Counted from the stretch's first letter, positions 51,526 to 60,397 are shown. The stretch: 64,000 bases of DNA from Micromonospora narathiwatensis (GCF_900089605.1 NZ_LT594324.1:4836001-4900000), one strand, 5' to 3'. Program-made: numbers and translations. The notes: generated from the letters alone by a model not told the origin.

Positions 51526-52374
51526 TCACGCCTCCCCGGGCTCGTCGCCGAGCGCGACCGGCACGCCGACCAGCGAGCCGTACTCGGTCCAGGAGCCGTC
51601 GTAGTTCTTCACGTTGGCGTGGCCGAGCAGCTCCTGGAGCACGAACCAGGTGTGCGAGGAGCGCTCGCCGATCCGGCAGTACGCGATGGTCTCCTTGCTG
51701 TCGTCCAGCCCGGCGTCGCCGTAGATCCTGCGCAGCTCGTCGTCGGACTTGAAGGTGCCGTCCTCGTTGGCCGCCTTCGACCACGGGACGCTGATCGCGG
51801 TCGGCACGTGGCCGGCCCGCTGGGCCTGCTCCTGCGGCAGGTGGGCGGGGGCGAGGAGGCGGCCCGCGTACTCGTCGGGGCTGCGCACGTCGACCAGGTT
51901 CTTGGTGCCGATCGCGGCGACCACCTCGTCGCGGAAGGCCCGGATCGAGGTGTCCGGCTCCTGCGCGACGTACTGGGTCGACGGGCGGGTCACCGCGTCG
52001 GTGACCAGCGGGCGGGCGTCCAGCTCCCACTTCTTGCGGCCGCCGTCGAGCAGCTTGACGTCGCCGTGACCGTAGAGCTTGAAGTACCAGTACGCGTACG
52101 CGGCGAACCAGTTGTTGTTGCCGCCGTAGAGGATCACGGTGTCCTCGTTGGCGATGCCGCGCTCGGAGAGCAGCGCCTCGAACTGGGCCTTGTTGACGAA
52201 GTCCCGGCGCACCGGGTCCTGCAGGTCGGTCTTCCAGTCGAGCTTGATCGCACCGGCGAGGTGGCCGGTGTCGTAGGCCGAGGTGTCCTCGTCGACCTCG
52301 ACGAAGACGACGCCCGGGGCGTCGATGTTCTTCTCGGCCCACTCGGCCGAGACGAGTGCGGTGTCGCGACTCAT
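51526..52374 (-). CDS. cysA2: thiosulfate sulfurtransferase CysA2 (two-domain rhodanese)
   Basis: 282 residues from ATG 52374, GGGAGTG upstream. Two rhodanese domains; the active-site Cys233 is in AYCRIGERSSHTW. Other marks: YDTGHLAGAIKLDWKTDLQDPVRRDF, GGNNNWFAAYAYWY and RAGHVPTAISVPWSKAANEDGTF. It transfers sulfane sulfur from thiosulfate to an acceptor. It lies 206 bases downstream of a Cys-rich leader peptide gene and is probably controlled by cysteine. Confidence 0.95.
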   Translation of the reverse strand: MSRDTALVSAEWAEKNIDAPGVVFVEVDEDTSAYDTGHLAGAIKLDWKTDLQDPVRRDFVNKAQFEALLSERGIANEDTVILYGGNNNWFAAYAYWYFKLYGHGDVKLLDGGRKKWELDARPLVTDAVTRPSTQYVAQEPDTSIRAFRDEVVAAIGTKNLVDVRSPDEYAGRLLAPAHLPQEQAQRAGHVPTAISVPWSKAANEDGTFKSDDELRRIYGDAGLDDSKETIAYCRIGERSSHTWFVLQELLGHANVKNYDGSWTEYGSLVGVPVALGDEPGEA

Positions 52375-52548
52375 CAGATCACTCCCTGGTGAGGATTGGA
52401 TGGTGAGCCAGCGCGTGGAGATCGAAGTCGGTAGTTCGTCGCACCACGCGCGGGACCCAGAGCTAGGACGGATCACGGGTACGTGCGACGGCGCCGCTGC
52501 CGGGCGATCAGGAGAACACCGGAGGGTACGCGAACCCTGCGTGCCGGT

Positions 52549-52593
52549 GGCCGCTAGGCGGCCGAGGACAGCCCCGCCGTCAGATGACGGGGC
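52549..52593 (-). promoter_or_regulatory. attenuator-like hairpins after leader peptide
   Basis: GCCCC-GTCA and TGAC-GG-C-GGGGC can pair across the leader stop codon (about 52571-52593). A second perfect hairpin, GGCCGC/GCGGCC with a 3-base loop, follows at 52549-52563. Ribosome stalling at the Cys codons would disturb the first. The antitermination mechanism is inferred. Confidence 0.5.
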
Positions 52594-52657
52594 GACACAG
52601 GCAGGTGGCCACGCGGCACAGGTCGACCGCGCGCCGTTTGGTGAGGAGCGTCCCCAT
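52580..52657 (-). CDS. leaderless Cys-rich attenuator leader peptide upstream of cysA2
   Basis: A 25-residue ORF, ATG 52657 to TGA 52580: MGTLLTKRRAVD, then LCRV, then CLCRPVI, with three Cys near the end (LC, TC, LC). This is the conserved actinobacterial 'putative leader peptide' pattern (RR-x-DLCR) found before sulfur and cysteine genes. Poly-Cys leaderless upstream ORFs of this kind act as cysteine-responsive attenuators in mycobacteria, including upstream of a cysA2 operon. A TAGTGT -10 box ending 8 bases before the ATG fits a leaderless transcript. A GC-rich hairpin covers the stop. Confidence 0.82.
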   Translation of the reverse strand: MGTLLTKRRAVDLCRVATCLCRPVI

Positions 52658-52665
52658 GGGCACGG

Positions 52666-52694
52666 ACACTACCAGTCGGTCCGGCCGATATCAC
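52666..52694 (-). promoter_or_regulatory. promoter of Cys leader peptide and cysA2-sseC
   Basis: GTGATA (52694-52689) and TAGTGT (52671-52666) with a 17-base spacer. The start would fall at about the leader ATG, as in leaderless uORFs. Confidence 0.55.
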
Positions 52695-52794
52695 CGGCCC
52701 GACCAGCATCCGAGACGCGGCATGGGACCACGGCAGGCCGTCGGCCGGGCCGTGCACCGGGTCACCGCCGGCGGACGGGCCGCTTCCCGGCCGG

Positions 52795-53580
52795 TCAGCC
52801 GGCGGCGGTGATCGGCACGTTCCGCGCGTCGGCGGTGACCAGCAGGCCGTCCGGCTTCGGTTCCACCTTGCGGACGTTGAGCTGGAACGGCAGCTCGGGC
52901 AGGGGCACGTTGATCGAGATGCTGTTGGCGTAGTTGGTCAGCACCCGCCGGGCCAGTGGCAGGTTCGGCAGGCCCTCGGCGGTGAGGTCGTTGAACCGCA
53001 GCGCCACCTTGCCGTCGGCGACGGTCAGGTCGGCGGTCCCGTTGACGGTGAGCCGGGTGCCCAGGACGTCCACCGGCGCGGTTACGGCGAGCTTGCCGTC
53101 CCGCTCACCGAGGGTGAGCCCCGGCCGGTCGAGGAGCTTGGCCAGGCTGTCGTAGGAGACGGTGGCGCGGCCGTCGACGCGCTCGGCGACCACGTCGCCC
53201 CGGCGGGTACGGAGGGTGTCCAGCGACGCCCGTACGTTGTGGGCGTCCACGTCGAGCCGCGGCACGCTGACCGCGTCGCCCTGCACGTTGCCCCGCACGT
53301 CGGTCAGCACGATCGAGATGCGCTCGTACTTCCCGGCGAGCACCTGGGTGAGGAACGGGAAGCCCGCCACGTCGACCCTGGGCGACGCGGAGCTCACGTC
53401 CTGCCGGGCGACCTCCTGCCGCACCTGGTCGGCGATGGCCCGCTCGGCCACCCCGGCCGCCACCCGGTCCGCGGCCACCAGCAGCCCGCCGAGCACCAGC
53501 AGCAGGACGACGAAACCGATCAGGACCTTCCGGCCACGTCGCCGCGGCCGGTCCTCGTACGCCCCGTGCGCCTCCGTCAC
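52795..53580 (-). CDS. LmeA-like DUF2993 protein
   Basis: 261 residues, GTG 53580. A basic N-terminus (RPRRRGRK), one TM or signal-anchor helix (about 18-40), then a DUF2993 tubular lipid-binding-like domain: AERAIADQVRQEVARQDVSSA, VAGFPFLTQVLAGKYERISIVLTDV. LmeA (Rv0817c) is needed for mannan/lipomannan elongation in mycobacteria and lies beside cysA2, as here. A role in envelope lipoglycan is inferred. Confidence 0.85.
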   Translation of the reverse strand: MTEAHGAYEDRPRRRGRKVLIGFVVLLLVLGGLLVAADRVAAGVAERAIADQVRQEVARQDVSSASPRVDVAGFPFLTQVLAGKYERISIVLTDVRGNVQGDAVSVPRLDVDAHNVRASLDTLRTRRGDVVAERVDGRATVSYDSLAKLLDRPGLTLGERDGKLAVTAPVDVLGTRLTVNGTADLTVADGKVALRFNDLTAEGLPNLPLARRVLTNYANSISINVPLPELPFQLNVRKVEPKPDGLLVTADARNVPITAAG

Positions 53581-53663
53581 GCCGCCTCCTCGTCACCGTC
53601 CGCCGCCGTCCGTCTCGCGGCGCAACGGTACTTACCCGAGGCGCGAAATCCCCAACCGTCCGC

Positions 53664-54713
53664 TCAGAGGAAGAGCACGCACATGGCGTACGCGGCCGGC
53701 GCGGCGAGCGCGAAGCCGCCCAGCGGTCCCTGCATGTGCCGGGCGATCCACAGGGTCGGCGGCTCGCCGGCCATCAGCCGACCGGCCTCGGCGTATCCGA
53801 CGGCGAGATCGGCCAGCACCGCGGTGGCCGCGGTGACCAGCCCGACCAGGGCGGCGCTGGTCGGGGTGAAGCCGACCAGGTAGCTGCCGAGCACCGCGCT
53901 GGTCAGGGTGCCGAGCATGGCACCCGCCACCACGCCGGCGGCGCCCCGGGGCACCTGCGGGGCGAGCCTGGGCCAGGGTGCCACCGCGTCGGTGAGCCGG
54001 GCCACGAGCAGCGCGACGGCGGTGGCGGTGAGGCAGACGGTGATCGCCTGGGTGCCCTTCGGGATCCGGCCGAGCACGATCAGGCTGGCGAACGCGACCA
54101 CCCCCACCACGATCAGCAGGGTGCTGCCGAGCGAATCGGTCACCCGGACGCGGTCCACCCGGCGGACGAGTTGGCCGAGCACGCCGAGCACGAAGCCGGC
54201 GGCCGCGGCGTACCCGAGCGGGGCCAGGCCCGCGATCTCGGACTGCACCGCCGCGGCGTCGGCGATGGCGGCCGCCCCGGCGCTGACCAGCGCGACCACC
54301 AGCAGCGCCGGCGGGCGCATGGCCATCGTCCAGGCGAGCACGAAGAGCAGTTGCACGCCGAAGACGATGAACGCGAAGGGCAGCCGGTGCCCCGGGCCGG
54401 CGGTCTGCGCGCCGAGCACCAGGCCGACGCCGAGCAGCGCGGCGAAGCCCGCGACGGTCAGCGCCAGCGGCCGGCGTACCGGGACCGGGGGTTCCTCCTC
54501 CTCGGGCTCGTCGTCGGGCTCGTCGTCCGGGCGGCGCCCCGGGCCGCCCTTACGGAGCCGGCGGGGTCCCTTCCGCTCCGGCCGGTCCCCGCCGTCGTCG
54601 GCCGGGCCGGTACGCGGGCCCGGCGGGTAGCCACGGGAGGGGCCGGCCGGCCCCGGACGCGCGTCGTCGGGCCACGGGTCACGGCCGGTGTCGGGCGAGG
54701 TCGAGGGAAACAC
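53664..54713 (-). CDS. polytopic membrane protein with acidic/proline-rich cytoplasmic head
   Basis: 349 residues, GTG 54713. The first 80 residues are disordered: Pro/Gly/Arg-rich, then an acidic run (DDEPDDEPEEEEPP). Eight or nine hydrophobic helices fill residues 82-349. No transporter signature seen. It sits between lmeA and glnR. Function unknown. Confidence 0.78.
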   Translation of the reverse strand: MFPSTSPDTGRDPWPDDARPGPAGPSRGYPPGPRTGPADDGGDRPERKGPRRLRKGGPGRRPDDEPDDEPEEEEPPVPVRRPLALTVAGFAALLGVGLVLGAQTAGPGHRLPFAFIVFGVQLLFVLAWTMAMRPPALLVVALVSAGAAAIADAAAVQSEIAGLAPLGYAAAAGFVLGVLGQLVRRVDRVRVTDSLGSTLLIVVGVVAFASLIVLGRIPKGTQAITVCLTATAVALLVARLTDAVAPWPRLAPQVPRGAAGVVAGAMLGTLTSAVLGSYLVGFTPTSAALVGLVTAATAVLADLAVGYAEAGRLMAGEPPTLWIARHMQGPLGGFALAAPAAYAMCVLFL

Positions 54714-54795
54714 GCCCTGATCGTGCCAGACCGGGCCGGGTCGGCGGAGGTCACGGTTTCGGCAACGTTAAAACCTGAGCCGCGATCAGGGGCAG

Positions 54796-54865
54796 AACGG
54801 GCAAACAGGAAAGGACGCAAAGGTGAAGGGCGGGCGATCCGTTACGCTCAACCCGTTACCCGCCC
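54796..54865 (+). ncRNA. possible GEMM-like (c-di-GMP-I) riboswitch fragment upstream of glnR
   Basis: The leader of glnR contains GGGCAAAC (54799-54806) and, seven bases later, GGACGCAAAG (54813-54822), the two conserved core blocks of the GEMM-I riboswitch in the right order. AACGGG (54796) could pair with CCCGTT (54852), and GGGCGGG (54828) with CCCGCCC (54859). However the usual stem between the two blocks is missing. It may be degenerate or coincidental. Confidence 0.35.
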
Positions 54866-54967
54866 CCGTCAGCGACGCCGGGACCACGCAAGTTCTCAGC
54901 GCCACCCCACCCAGGAGTGCCGCTGGTCACGCGCGGCCGGAAGGGCCGCCGGGACGGAGGTGATCGT

Positions 54968-55681
54968 GTGGAGATCCTGCTGCTGGTGACCGCGCGCGCA
55001 GGTGAACCATCGGCGGTGCTGCCGGCGCTCGACCTGCTGCCGCACTCGGTCCGCACCGCGCCCCGTGACGTCCGCACGCTGGTGTCCGGCCCGACCCCGG
55101 ACGCCGTCCTGGTGGATGCCCGCTCCGAGCTGAGCGAGGCCCGGGCGACCTGCCGGATGCTGCACGCCACCGGGCTGGGTGTGCCACTGGTCGCGGTGGT
55201 CACCGAGGCCGGTCTGATCGCGTTGAACGCCGACTGGGGCGTGGACGACGTCATCCTGGCGTCGGCGGGTCCGGCCGAGGTGGAGGCCCGGCTGCGACTC
55301 TCGGCCGGCCGGCGGAGCAACGCGACGGCCGGGGCCGGTGGCTCGATCCGGGCCGGCGAGCTGACCATCGACCCCGACACGTACGCGGCCAAGCTCAAGG
55401 GCCGCCCGCTCGATCTCACCTACAAGGAGTTCGAGCTGTTGAAGTTCCTGGCCCAGCACCCGGGCCGGGTGTTCACCCGGGACCAGTTGCTCCGCGAGGT
55501 CTGGGGATACGACTACTTCGGCGGGACCCGCACGGTCGACGTACACGTCCGGCGACTGCGCGCCAAGCTCGGTTCGGAGTACGAGTCGATGATCGGCACC
55601 GTGCGCCAGGTCGGCTACAAGTTCGTCGTGCCGCCGTCGCGTTCACTGCCGGAGTCGGAGCCCGCCCCGCTGCCCGTCTGA
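54968..55681 (+). CDS. glnR: nitrogen regulator GlnR
   Basis: 237 residues from GTG 54968, preceded by GGAGGTGATC. GlnR-type atypical OmpR protein: [18 protein letters not shown], conserved Asp50 in [35 protein letters not shown], then winged helix [55 protein letters not shown]. It regulates nitrogen assimilation genes. The order glnR-mshD-pst matches Rv0818-Rv0820. Lacks the usual DD acid pair at the N-terminus, as GlnR does. Confidence 0.94.
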   Translation: MEILLLVTARAGEPSAVLPALDLLPHSVRTAPRDVRTLVSGPTPDAVLVDARSELSEARATCRMLHATGLGVPLVAVVTEAGLIALNADWGVDDVILASAGPAEVEARLRLSAGRRSNATAGAGGSIRAGELTIDPDTYAAKLKGRPLDLTYKEFELLKFLAQHPGRVFTRDQLLREVWGYDYFGGTRTVDVHVRRLRAKLGSEYESMIGTVRQVGYKFVVPPSRSLPESEPAPLPV

Positions 55682-55721
55682 CCGCAACTCCCCGCCGTTC
55701 CCTCCTTTGGAGGACCATGCC

Positions 55722-55779
55722 CCGATAAGCCCCTTTTGCGCCGGTTAGTGAGATCTATTCTGACTACCGGACTTATCGG
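55722..55779. repeat. inverted repeat downstream of glnR
   Basis: CCGATAAG (55722-55729) and CTTATCGG (55772-55779) flank 42 bases that hold further short complementary pieces (GCCGG/CCGG). It lies 40 bases past the glnR stop and 80 before the deacetylase. Terminator or regulatory site; undecided. Confidence 0.5.
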
Positions 55780-55859
55780 ACAAAGGGGGCGGCAGTGCGC
55801 GCGGTGACCACGGGGGCGATGAGGGGTCCGTACCGGGATCCGAACGGGCGGGGATTCTG

Positions 55860-56729
55860 ATGTCGGCCACGACGCTGCGCGCGGTCGGGATCGTGACCCT
55901 GGTGGCCGCCGCGCTACTTGGCTCGGCGTACGCGCTCGGCCGCAGCCTGATGCCCGAGACGCCACCGCGGAACGCCTCGGTCACGGCCGACGGCCCGCAC
56001 TACGCCGACCAGCCCCCGGGCAGCCAATCAGCAACACCGCCACCGTCACCGTCACCGACGGCCGACAGCAGCCCGAGCGCGCGGAGCCGTGACCAGCAGC
56101 AGCCGTTCCCGTTCGGCGAGGGCGACGGACCGTTCGGCAGCCTGACCTCCACCGGATCCTCCCGGATCGCGCTGACCTTCGACGACGGGCCGGACCCGCA
56201 GTACACGCCACAGGTGCTCGCCCTGCTCAAGCAGTACGGCGTCAAGGCCACCTTCTGCCTGGTGGGCGAGAACGCGCAGAGCTACCCGGAGCTGGTCCGG
56301 GACATCGTGGCGGACGGACACAGCCTCTGCAACCACTCGTGGAACCACGACCTGGACCTGGGCCAGCGGTCGCCGGACGTCATCCGGAACGACCTGGGGC
56401 GCACCAACGAGGCGATCCGGGCGGCGGCGCCGAACGCACGGATCGCGTACTTCCGGCAGCCCGGCGGCAACTGGACCACCCCGGTGGTGTCGGTCTGCGA
56501 GGACATGGGCATGGCCCCGCTGCACTGGGCGGTCGACCCGTCGGACTGGCAGGTGCCCGGCGCCTCGCAGATCACCACGACGGTGATGACCGAGACCGGA
56601 CCCGGCTCGATCGTGCTGATGCACGACGCCGGTGGCGACCGGGCGGGCACGGTCGAGGCGTTGCAGCGCCTGCTGCCCGAGCTGATGAGCCGGTACCAGT
56701 TGGAGGCCCTGCCGACCGGCACCACGTGA
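55860..56729 (+). CDS. membrane-anchored polysaccharide deacetylase (CE4)
   Basis: 289 residues. An N-terminal TM anchor (about 6-27), a Pro/Ser-rich linker (45-85), then the CE4 NodB domain: motif 1 TFDDGPDP with Asp108/Asp109, motif 2 HSLCNHSWNH with His159 and His163, motif 3 YFRQPGGNWT, and motif 5 VLMHDAGG. It would N-deacetylate an external cell-wall or glycan polymer. It lies between glnR and mshD. Confidence 0.93.
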   Translation: MSATTLRAVGIVTLVAAALLGSAYALGRSLMPETPPRNASVTADGPHYADQPPGSQSATPPPSPSPTADSSPSARSRDQQQPFPFGEGDGPFGSLTSTGSSRIALTFDDGPDPQYTPQVLALLKQYGVKATFCLVGENAQSYPELVRDIVADGHSLCNHSWNHDLDLGQRSPDVIRNDLGRTNEAIRAAAPNARIAYFRQPGGNWTTPVVSVCEDMGMAPLHWAVDPSDWQVPGASQITTTVMTETGPGSIVLMHDAGGDRAGTVEALQRLLPELMSRYQLEALPTGTT

Positions 56730-56765
56730 CGGTCGCTCCGGGCCGGCCCCGGGTCCGGTCGCCCC

Positions 56766-56845
56766 GGCCGGCGCAGGTGACGACCGTCCCTCGGCCGGCG
56801 CAGGTGACGACCGTCCCCCGGCCGGCGCGGGTGACGACCGTCCCC
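56766..56845. repeat. 27-bp tandem repeat, three copies
   Basis: GGCCGGCGCAGGTGACGACC and seven more bases are repeated at 56766, 56793 and 56820 with few changes, in the gap between the deacetylase and mshD. Confidence 0.9.
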
Positions 56846-56900
56846 GGCCGGGTCCCGGGTCCGGCACGACCGGGGGCGAGCCGGCCGCTACGGTGACGGC

Positions 56901-57827
56901 ATGAGCAGCACCGAGCCGACCGCCGATCGAGTCGTCCGCGCCGACCGGCTGGCGCCGGTCGAGGTGGCCGAGGTGCTGGCGCTGGCCCGCGTCGCCGGCG
57001 ACGCGGACGGGGCCGACCCGCTCGACGAGCACGTGCTGCTGCGGCTGCGGGACCCGGAGGCAGCGGCGGTGCACCTCACCGCCCGGGCCACCGACAACAC
57101 CCTCACCGGCTACGCCCACCTCGACACCACCGATCCGGCGAACGGCATCGGGGTGGAGCTGGTCGTGCATCCGGCGTACCGGCGGCGCGGCACCGGGCGG
57201 GCCCTGGCCCGGGGAGTGCTGGCCGCGGCGTCCGGACCGCTGCGCGCCTGGGCGCACGGCGACCACCCGTCCGCCGCCGCGCTCGCCGTTGACCTGGGCT
57301 TCGCCCGTGCCCGGGTGCTCTGGCAGCTACGCCGTCCGCTGACCGTGGCGCTGCCCGAGCCGGTTCTGCCCGACGGCGTACGACTGCGCGCGTTCCGTCC
57401 GGGCGAAGACGACGACGCCTGGCTGGCGCTCAACAACGCCGCCTTCGCCGAGCACCCGGAGCAGGGCCGGTGGACCCCCGCCGACCTGCGGGTACGCCTG
57501 ACCGAGCCGTGGTTCGATCCGGCCGGTTTCCTGCTCGCGGTGGACTCGGGCACCGGCCGGCTGCTCGGCTTCCACTGGACCAAGGTGCACGAGCGACCGG
57601 GCTCGGCCCGGATCGGCGAGGTCTACGTAATCGGGGTGGACCCGTCGGCGCACCGGGGCGGGCTCGGCCGGGCGCTGACCGCCGCCGGGCTGGCCCACCT
57701 GCGCGACCGGCGAGGGCTGGACCGGGTGATGCTCTATGTCGACGAGTCCAACGCCCGCGCGGTCGCCCTCTACGAGGGACTCGGCTTCGCTCGCTGGTCC
57801 GCCCACGTCAACTACCAGCTCGGCTGA
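56901..57827 (+). CDS. mshD: mycothiol synthase MshD
   Basis: 308 residues, ATG 56901. It acetylates Cys-GlcN-inositol, the last step of mycothiol synthesis. Two GNAT domains: ELVVHPAYRRRGTGRALA in the first and VYVIGVDPSAHRGGLGRALTAAGLAHL in the second. The MshD segments LLGFHWTKVHE and VMLYVDESNARAVALYEGLGF are clear. Between glnR and pst as in mycobacteria. Confidence 0.94.
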   Translation: MSSTEPTADRVVRADRLAPVEVAEVLALARVAGDADGADPLDEHVLLRLRDPEAAAVHLTARATDNTLTGYAHLDTTDPANGIGVELVVHPAYRRRGTGRALARGVLAAASGPLRAWAHGDHPSAAALAVDLGFARARVLWQLRRPLTVALPEPVLPDGVRLRAFRPGEDDDAWLALNNAAFAEHPEQGRWTPADLRVRLTEPWFDPAGFLLAVDSGTGRLLGFHWTKVHERPGSARIGEVYVIGVDPSAHRGGLGRALTAAGLAHLRDRRGLDRVMLYVDESNARAVALYEGLGFARWSAHVNYQLG

Positions 57828-58160
57828 CCGCCGAGCGGCGCGTCCGGCGCCGCACCGGTCAGTGCCGGCGCCGGTTGATGGGCCGGCGGCGCGCATCACG
57901 GGGGCATCACGGGAAGGTTCCAGAGCGGTCACGCCTGGCCCGACATGAGTGGATAAAGGGGACACCTCCCCGCCAGTTCACTTAATGGACAATCCGCCCT
58001 CAGCAGACCGTCGCCTGGCGGAGCGGGCCTGTTCACCCCCTGTTCACTTCCCACGGGCGAGCCGGCTACCTGGCACTTCTAACTTTCGTACCAGCCGGTC
58101 AGCGCCGGCACCCGGGCAACCCGGGCGACCTGACCAAAGATGTGAAGGGAAACCCCTCAG
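57828..58160 (+). promoter_or_regulatory. pstS upstream region with PHO boxes
   Basis: 333 bases without a gene. A perfect 11-base direct-repeat PHO box, GTTCACCCCCT and GTTCACTTCCC, lies at 58031-58052, and a half-site GTTCACTTAAT at 57976-57986. These are the PhoP/RegX3 targets expected for pstS. The last 100 bases hold the leader and the ribosome site GAAGGGAA. Confidence 0.82.
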
Positions 58161-59267
58161 GTGAAGCTCCAGCGGCACGGTGCCATTGCCTGCCTCGCTC
58201 TTACCGCGGTGCTCGGTCTCAGCGCCTGCGGCTCGGACAACAACGAGCCTTCCACGGATGCCTCGGCCTCCGGGTCGGCCGCCGCGGCCGACTGCGGCAA
58301 GGGCACGCTGAACGCGCAGGGCTCCTCCGCCCAGAAGAACGCGATGGCCGAGTGGATCAAGGCGTACCAGCAGAAGTGCGCCGACGCCAAGATCAACTAC
58401 GAGCCCACGGGTTCGGGCGCCGGCATCGAGGCTTTCAAGGCCGGCACCGCGGACTTCGCCGGGTCGGACTCCGCCCTCAAGCCGGAGGAGCAGCCGGCCG
58501 CCGACGCGAAGTGCACCGGCGGGCAGGCCCTCAACCTGCCGATGGTCATCGGCCCGGTGGCGGTCGTCTACAACGTCAGCGGCGTGGACAACCTCCAGCT
58601 CACCCCGGCCACCCTGGCGAAGATCTTCGCCGGCAAGGTGACCAAGTGGGACGACGCGGCGATCAAGGCCGACAACCCCGGCGCGACGCTGCCGGCCACC
58701 GCGATCCAGGCGGTGCACCGTTCCGACGAGTCGGGCACCACCGACAACTTCACCAAGTACCTCTCCAAGACCGCTGAGGCGGACTGGACCTTCGGCAACG
58801 CCAAGGCGTGGAAGGCTCCGGGCGGCGTCGGCGCGGCCAAGTCCGACGGTGTGGCCAGCAAGGTCAAGAGCACCGACGGCACCATCAGCTACGTCGAGTG
58901 GTCGTACGCCGAGAACTCCGGCCTGAAGAAGGCCAAGGTCCAGAACGGTGCCGGTGAGTTCACCGAGCTGACCGCCGAGTCGGCCGGCAAGACCATCGCC
59001 GGGGCCAAGTTCGAGGGTCAGGGCAACGACCTGAAGATGTCGATCGACTACAACACCAAGGAGGCCGGGGCGTACCCGATCGTCCTGGCGACCTACGAGA
59101 TCGTCTGCAGCAAGGGCCTCGCCGCCGACAAGCTGCCGCTGGTCAAGGGCCTGCTGACCCACGCGGCCAGCGCCGAGGGCCAGGGCGCGCTGACCGAGCT
59201 GGGCTACGCCCCGCTGCCGGAGTCGGTCCGCACCAAGGTCGAGGCTGCGGTCAAGAGCCTCGCCTGA
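58161..59267 (+). CDS. pstS: phosphate-binding lipoprotein PstS
   Basis: 368 residues, GTG start. Lipobox LSAC (Cys23), then a Ser/Ala-rich linker. The mature protein matches PstS: GTLNAQGSSAQKNAM, YEPTGSGAGIEAF, DFAGSDSALK, VHRSDESGTTDNF, the residues that grip phosphate, and ISYVEWSYAEN. First gene of pstSCAB under a PHO box. Confidence 0.96.
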   Translation: MKLQRHGAIACLALTAVLGLSACGSDNNEPSTDASASGSAAAADCGKGTLNAQGSSAQKNAMAEWIKAYQQKCADAKINYEPTGSGAGIEAFKAGTADFAGSDSALKPEEQPAADAKCTGGQALNLPMVIGPVAVVYNVSGVDNLQLTPATLAKIFAGKVTKWDDAAIKADNPGATLPATAIQAVHRSDESGTTDNFTKYLSKTAEADWTFGNAKAWKAPGGVGAAKSDGVASKVKSTDGTISYVEWSYAENSGLKKAKVQNGAGEFTELTAESAGKTIAGAKFEGQGNDLKMSIDYNTKEAGAYPIVLATYEIVCSKGLAADKLPLVKGLLTHAASAEGQGALTELGYAPLPESVRTKVEAAVKSLA

Positions 59268-59311
59268 CGCGCTGACCGACACCACCTCCTCAATACGAAG
59301 CGAGCGAGCAG

Positions 59312-60397
59312 ATGGGTGATAACCCTCACCGCTCGGCGCACGCCGGCACCGGCGGGACCCATGTGGCCACGAGCCACGAGGGACCTGCCGGTGCCTCGGC
59401 GCGTGTGGCCGAGAGTTCCGGTAACCCTCGTATGACCGACAACGGCCTGGGCGGCGGCGGGGCCCTGCCCCGGGCCCGGGCCTTCGGCGCGGAACGGGCG
59501 TTCCGTGGCCTGACCCTGGCCGCCGGCACCGCCGTGCTGGTCATCATCGCGGCGATCGCGATCTTCCTGATCGCCAAGGCGGTTCCGGCACTGCGGACGA
59601 ACACCGAGTCGTTCTGGACCTACGAGGGCTGGTTCCCGAACGAGAACCCGCCGAAGTTCGGCATCGGCGCGCTCGCCTTCGGCACCGTGCTCAGTTCGGC
59701 GCTGGCCCTGCTCATGGCAGTGCCGGTCGCGCTGGGCATCGCCCTCTACCTCTCGCACTACGCCCCGCGCCGGCTCGGCAACAGCCTCGGCTTCCTGATC
59801 GACCTGCTGGCCGCCGTGCCCAGCGTGGTCTTCGGGCTCTGGGGCCGGGACTACCTCGTCAAGCCGGTCGCCGACCTGTCGGCCTGGCTGCACGAGTACT
59901 TCGGCTGGATCCCGATCTTCGGCGAGGGCCCGTACGGAAGCTCGATCCTGCTCGGTTCACTGGTACTGGCGATCATGGTGCTGCCGATCGTCACCTCGCT
60001 GTCCCGCGAGGTGTTCCGGCAGACCCCGACCGCCAACGAGGAGGCCGCCCTCGCCCTGGGCGCCACCCGCTGGGAGATGATCCGCACCGCCGTCCTCCCG
60101 TACGGCCGGCCGGGCGTGATCGCCGCGGTGATGCTGGGCCTGGGCCGCGCGCTCGGCGAGACCATCGCCCTGGCGCTGACCCTCGGCTCGACCTACGCCA
60201 TCTCGTTCAACATCCTGGAGAGCGGCGGCAACTCGATCGCGGCGAACATCGCGCTCCGGTTCGCCGAGGCCAACGCCACCGGGCGGGGCGCGCTGATCGC
60301 CTCCGGCCTGGTGCTCTTCGCGATCACGCTGATCGTCAACATCACCGCCCGGGCGATCATCTACCGCCGCCGCGAGTTCACGGAGTCGGCCGCATGA
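59312..60397 (+). CDS. pstC: phosphate ABC transporter permease PstC
   Basis: 361 residues from ATG 59312, or 321 from ATG 59432, since the first 40 residues are not conserved-looking. Six TM helices and the ABC permease EAA-type loop EEAALALGATRWEMIRTAVLPYGRPG. Its stop overlaps a 24-codon mini-ORF by ATGA. Confidence 0.95.
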   Translation: MGDNPHRSAHAGTGGTHVATSHEGPAGASARVAESSGNPRMTDNGLGGGGALPRARAFGAERAFRGLTLAAGTAVLVIIAAIAIFLIAKAVPALRTNTESFWTYEGWFPNENPPKFGIGALAFGTVLSSALALLMAVPVALGIALYLSHYAPRRLGNSLGFLIDLLAAVPSVVFGLWGRDYLVKPVADLSAWLHEYFGWIPIFGEGPYGSSILLGSLVLAIMVLPIVTSLSREVFRQTPTANEEAALALGATRWEMIRTAVLPYGRPGVIAAVMLGLGRALGETIALALTLGSTYAISFNILESGGNSIAANIALRFAEANATGRGALIASGLVLFAITLIVNITARAIIYRRREFTESAA

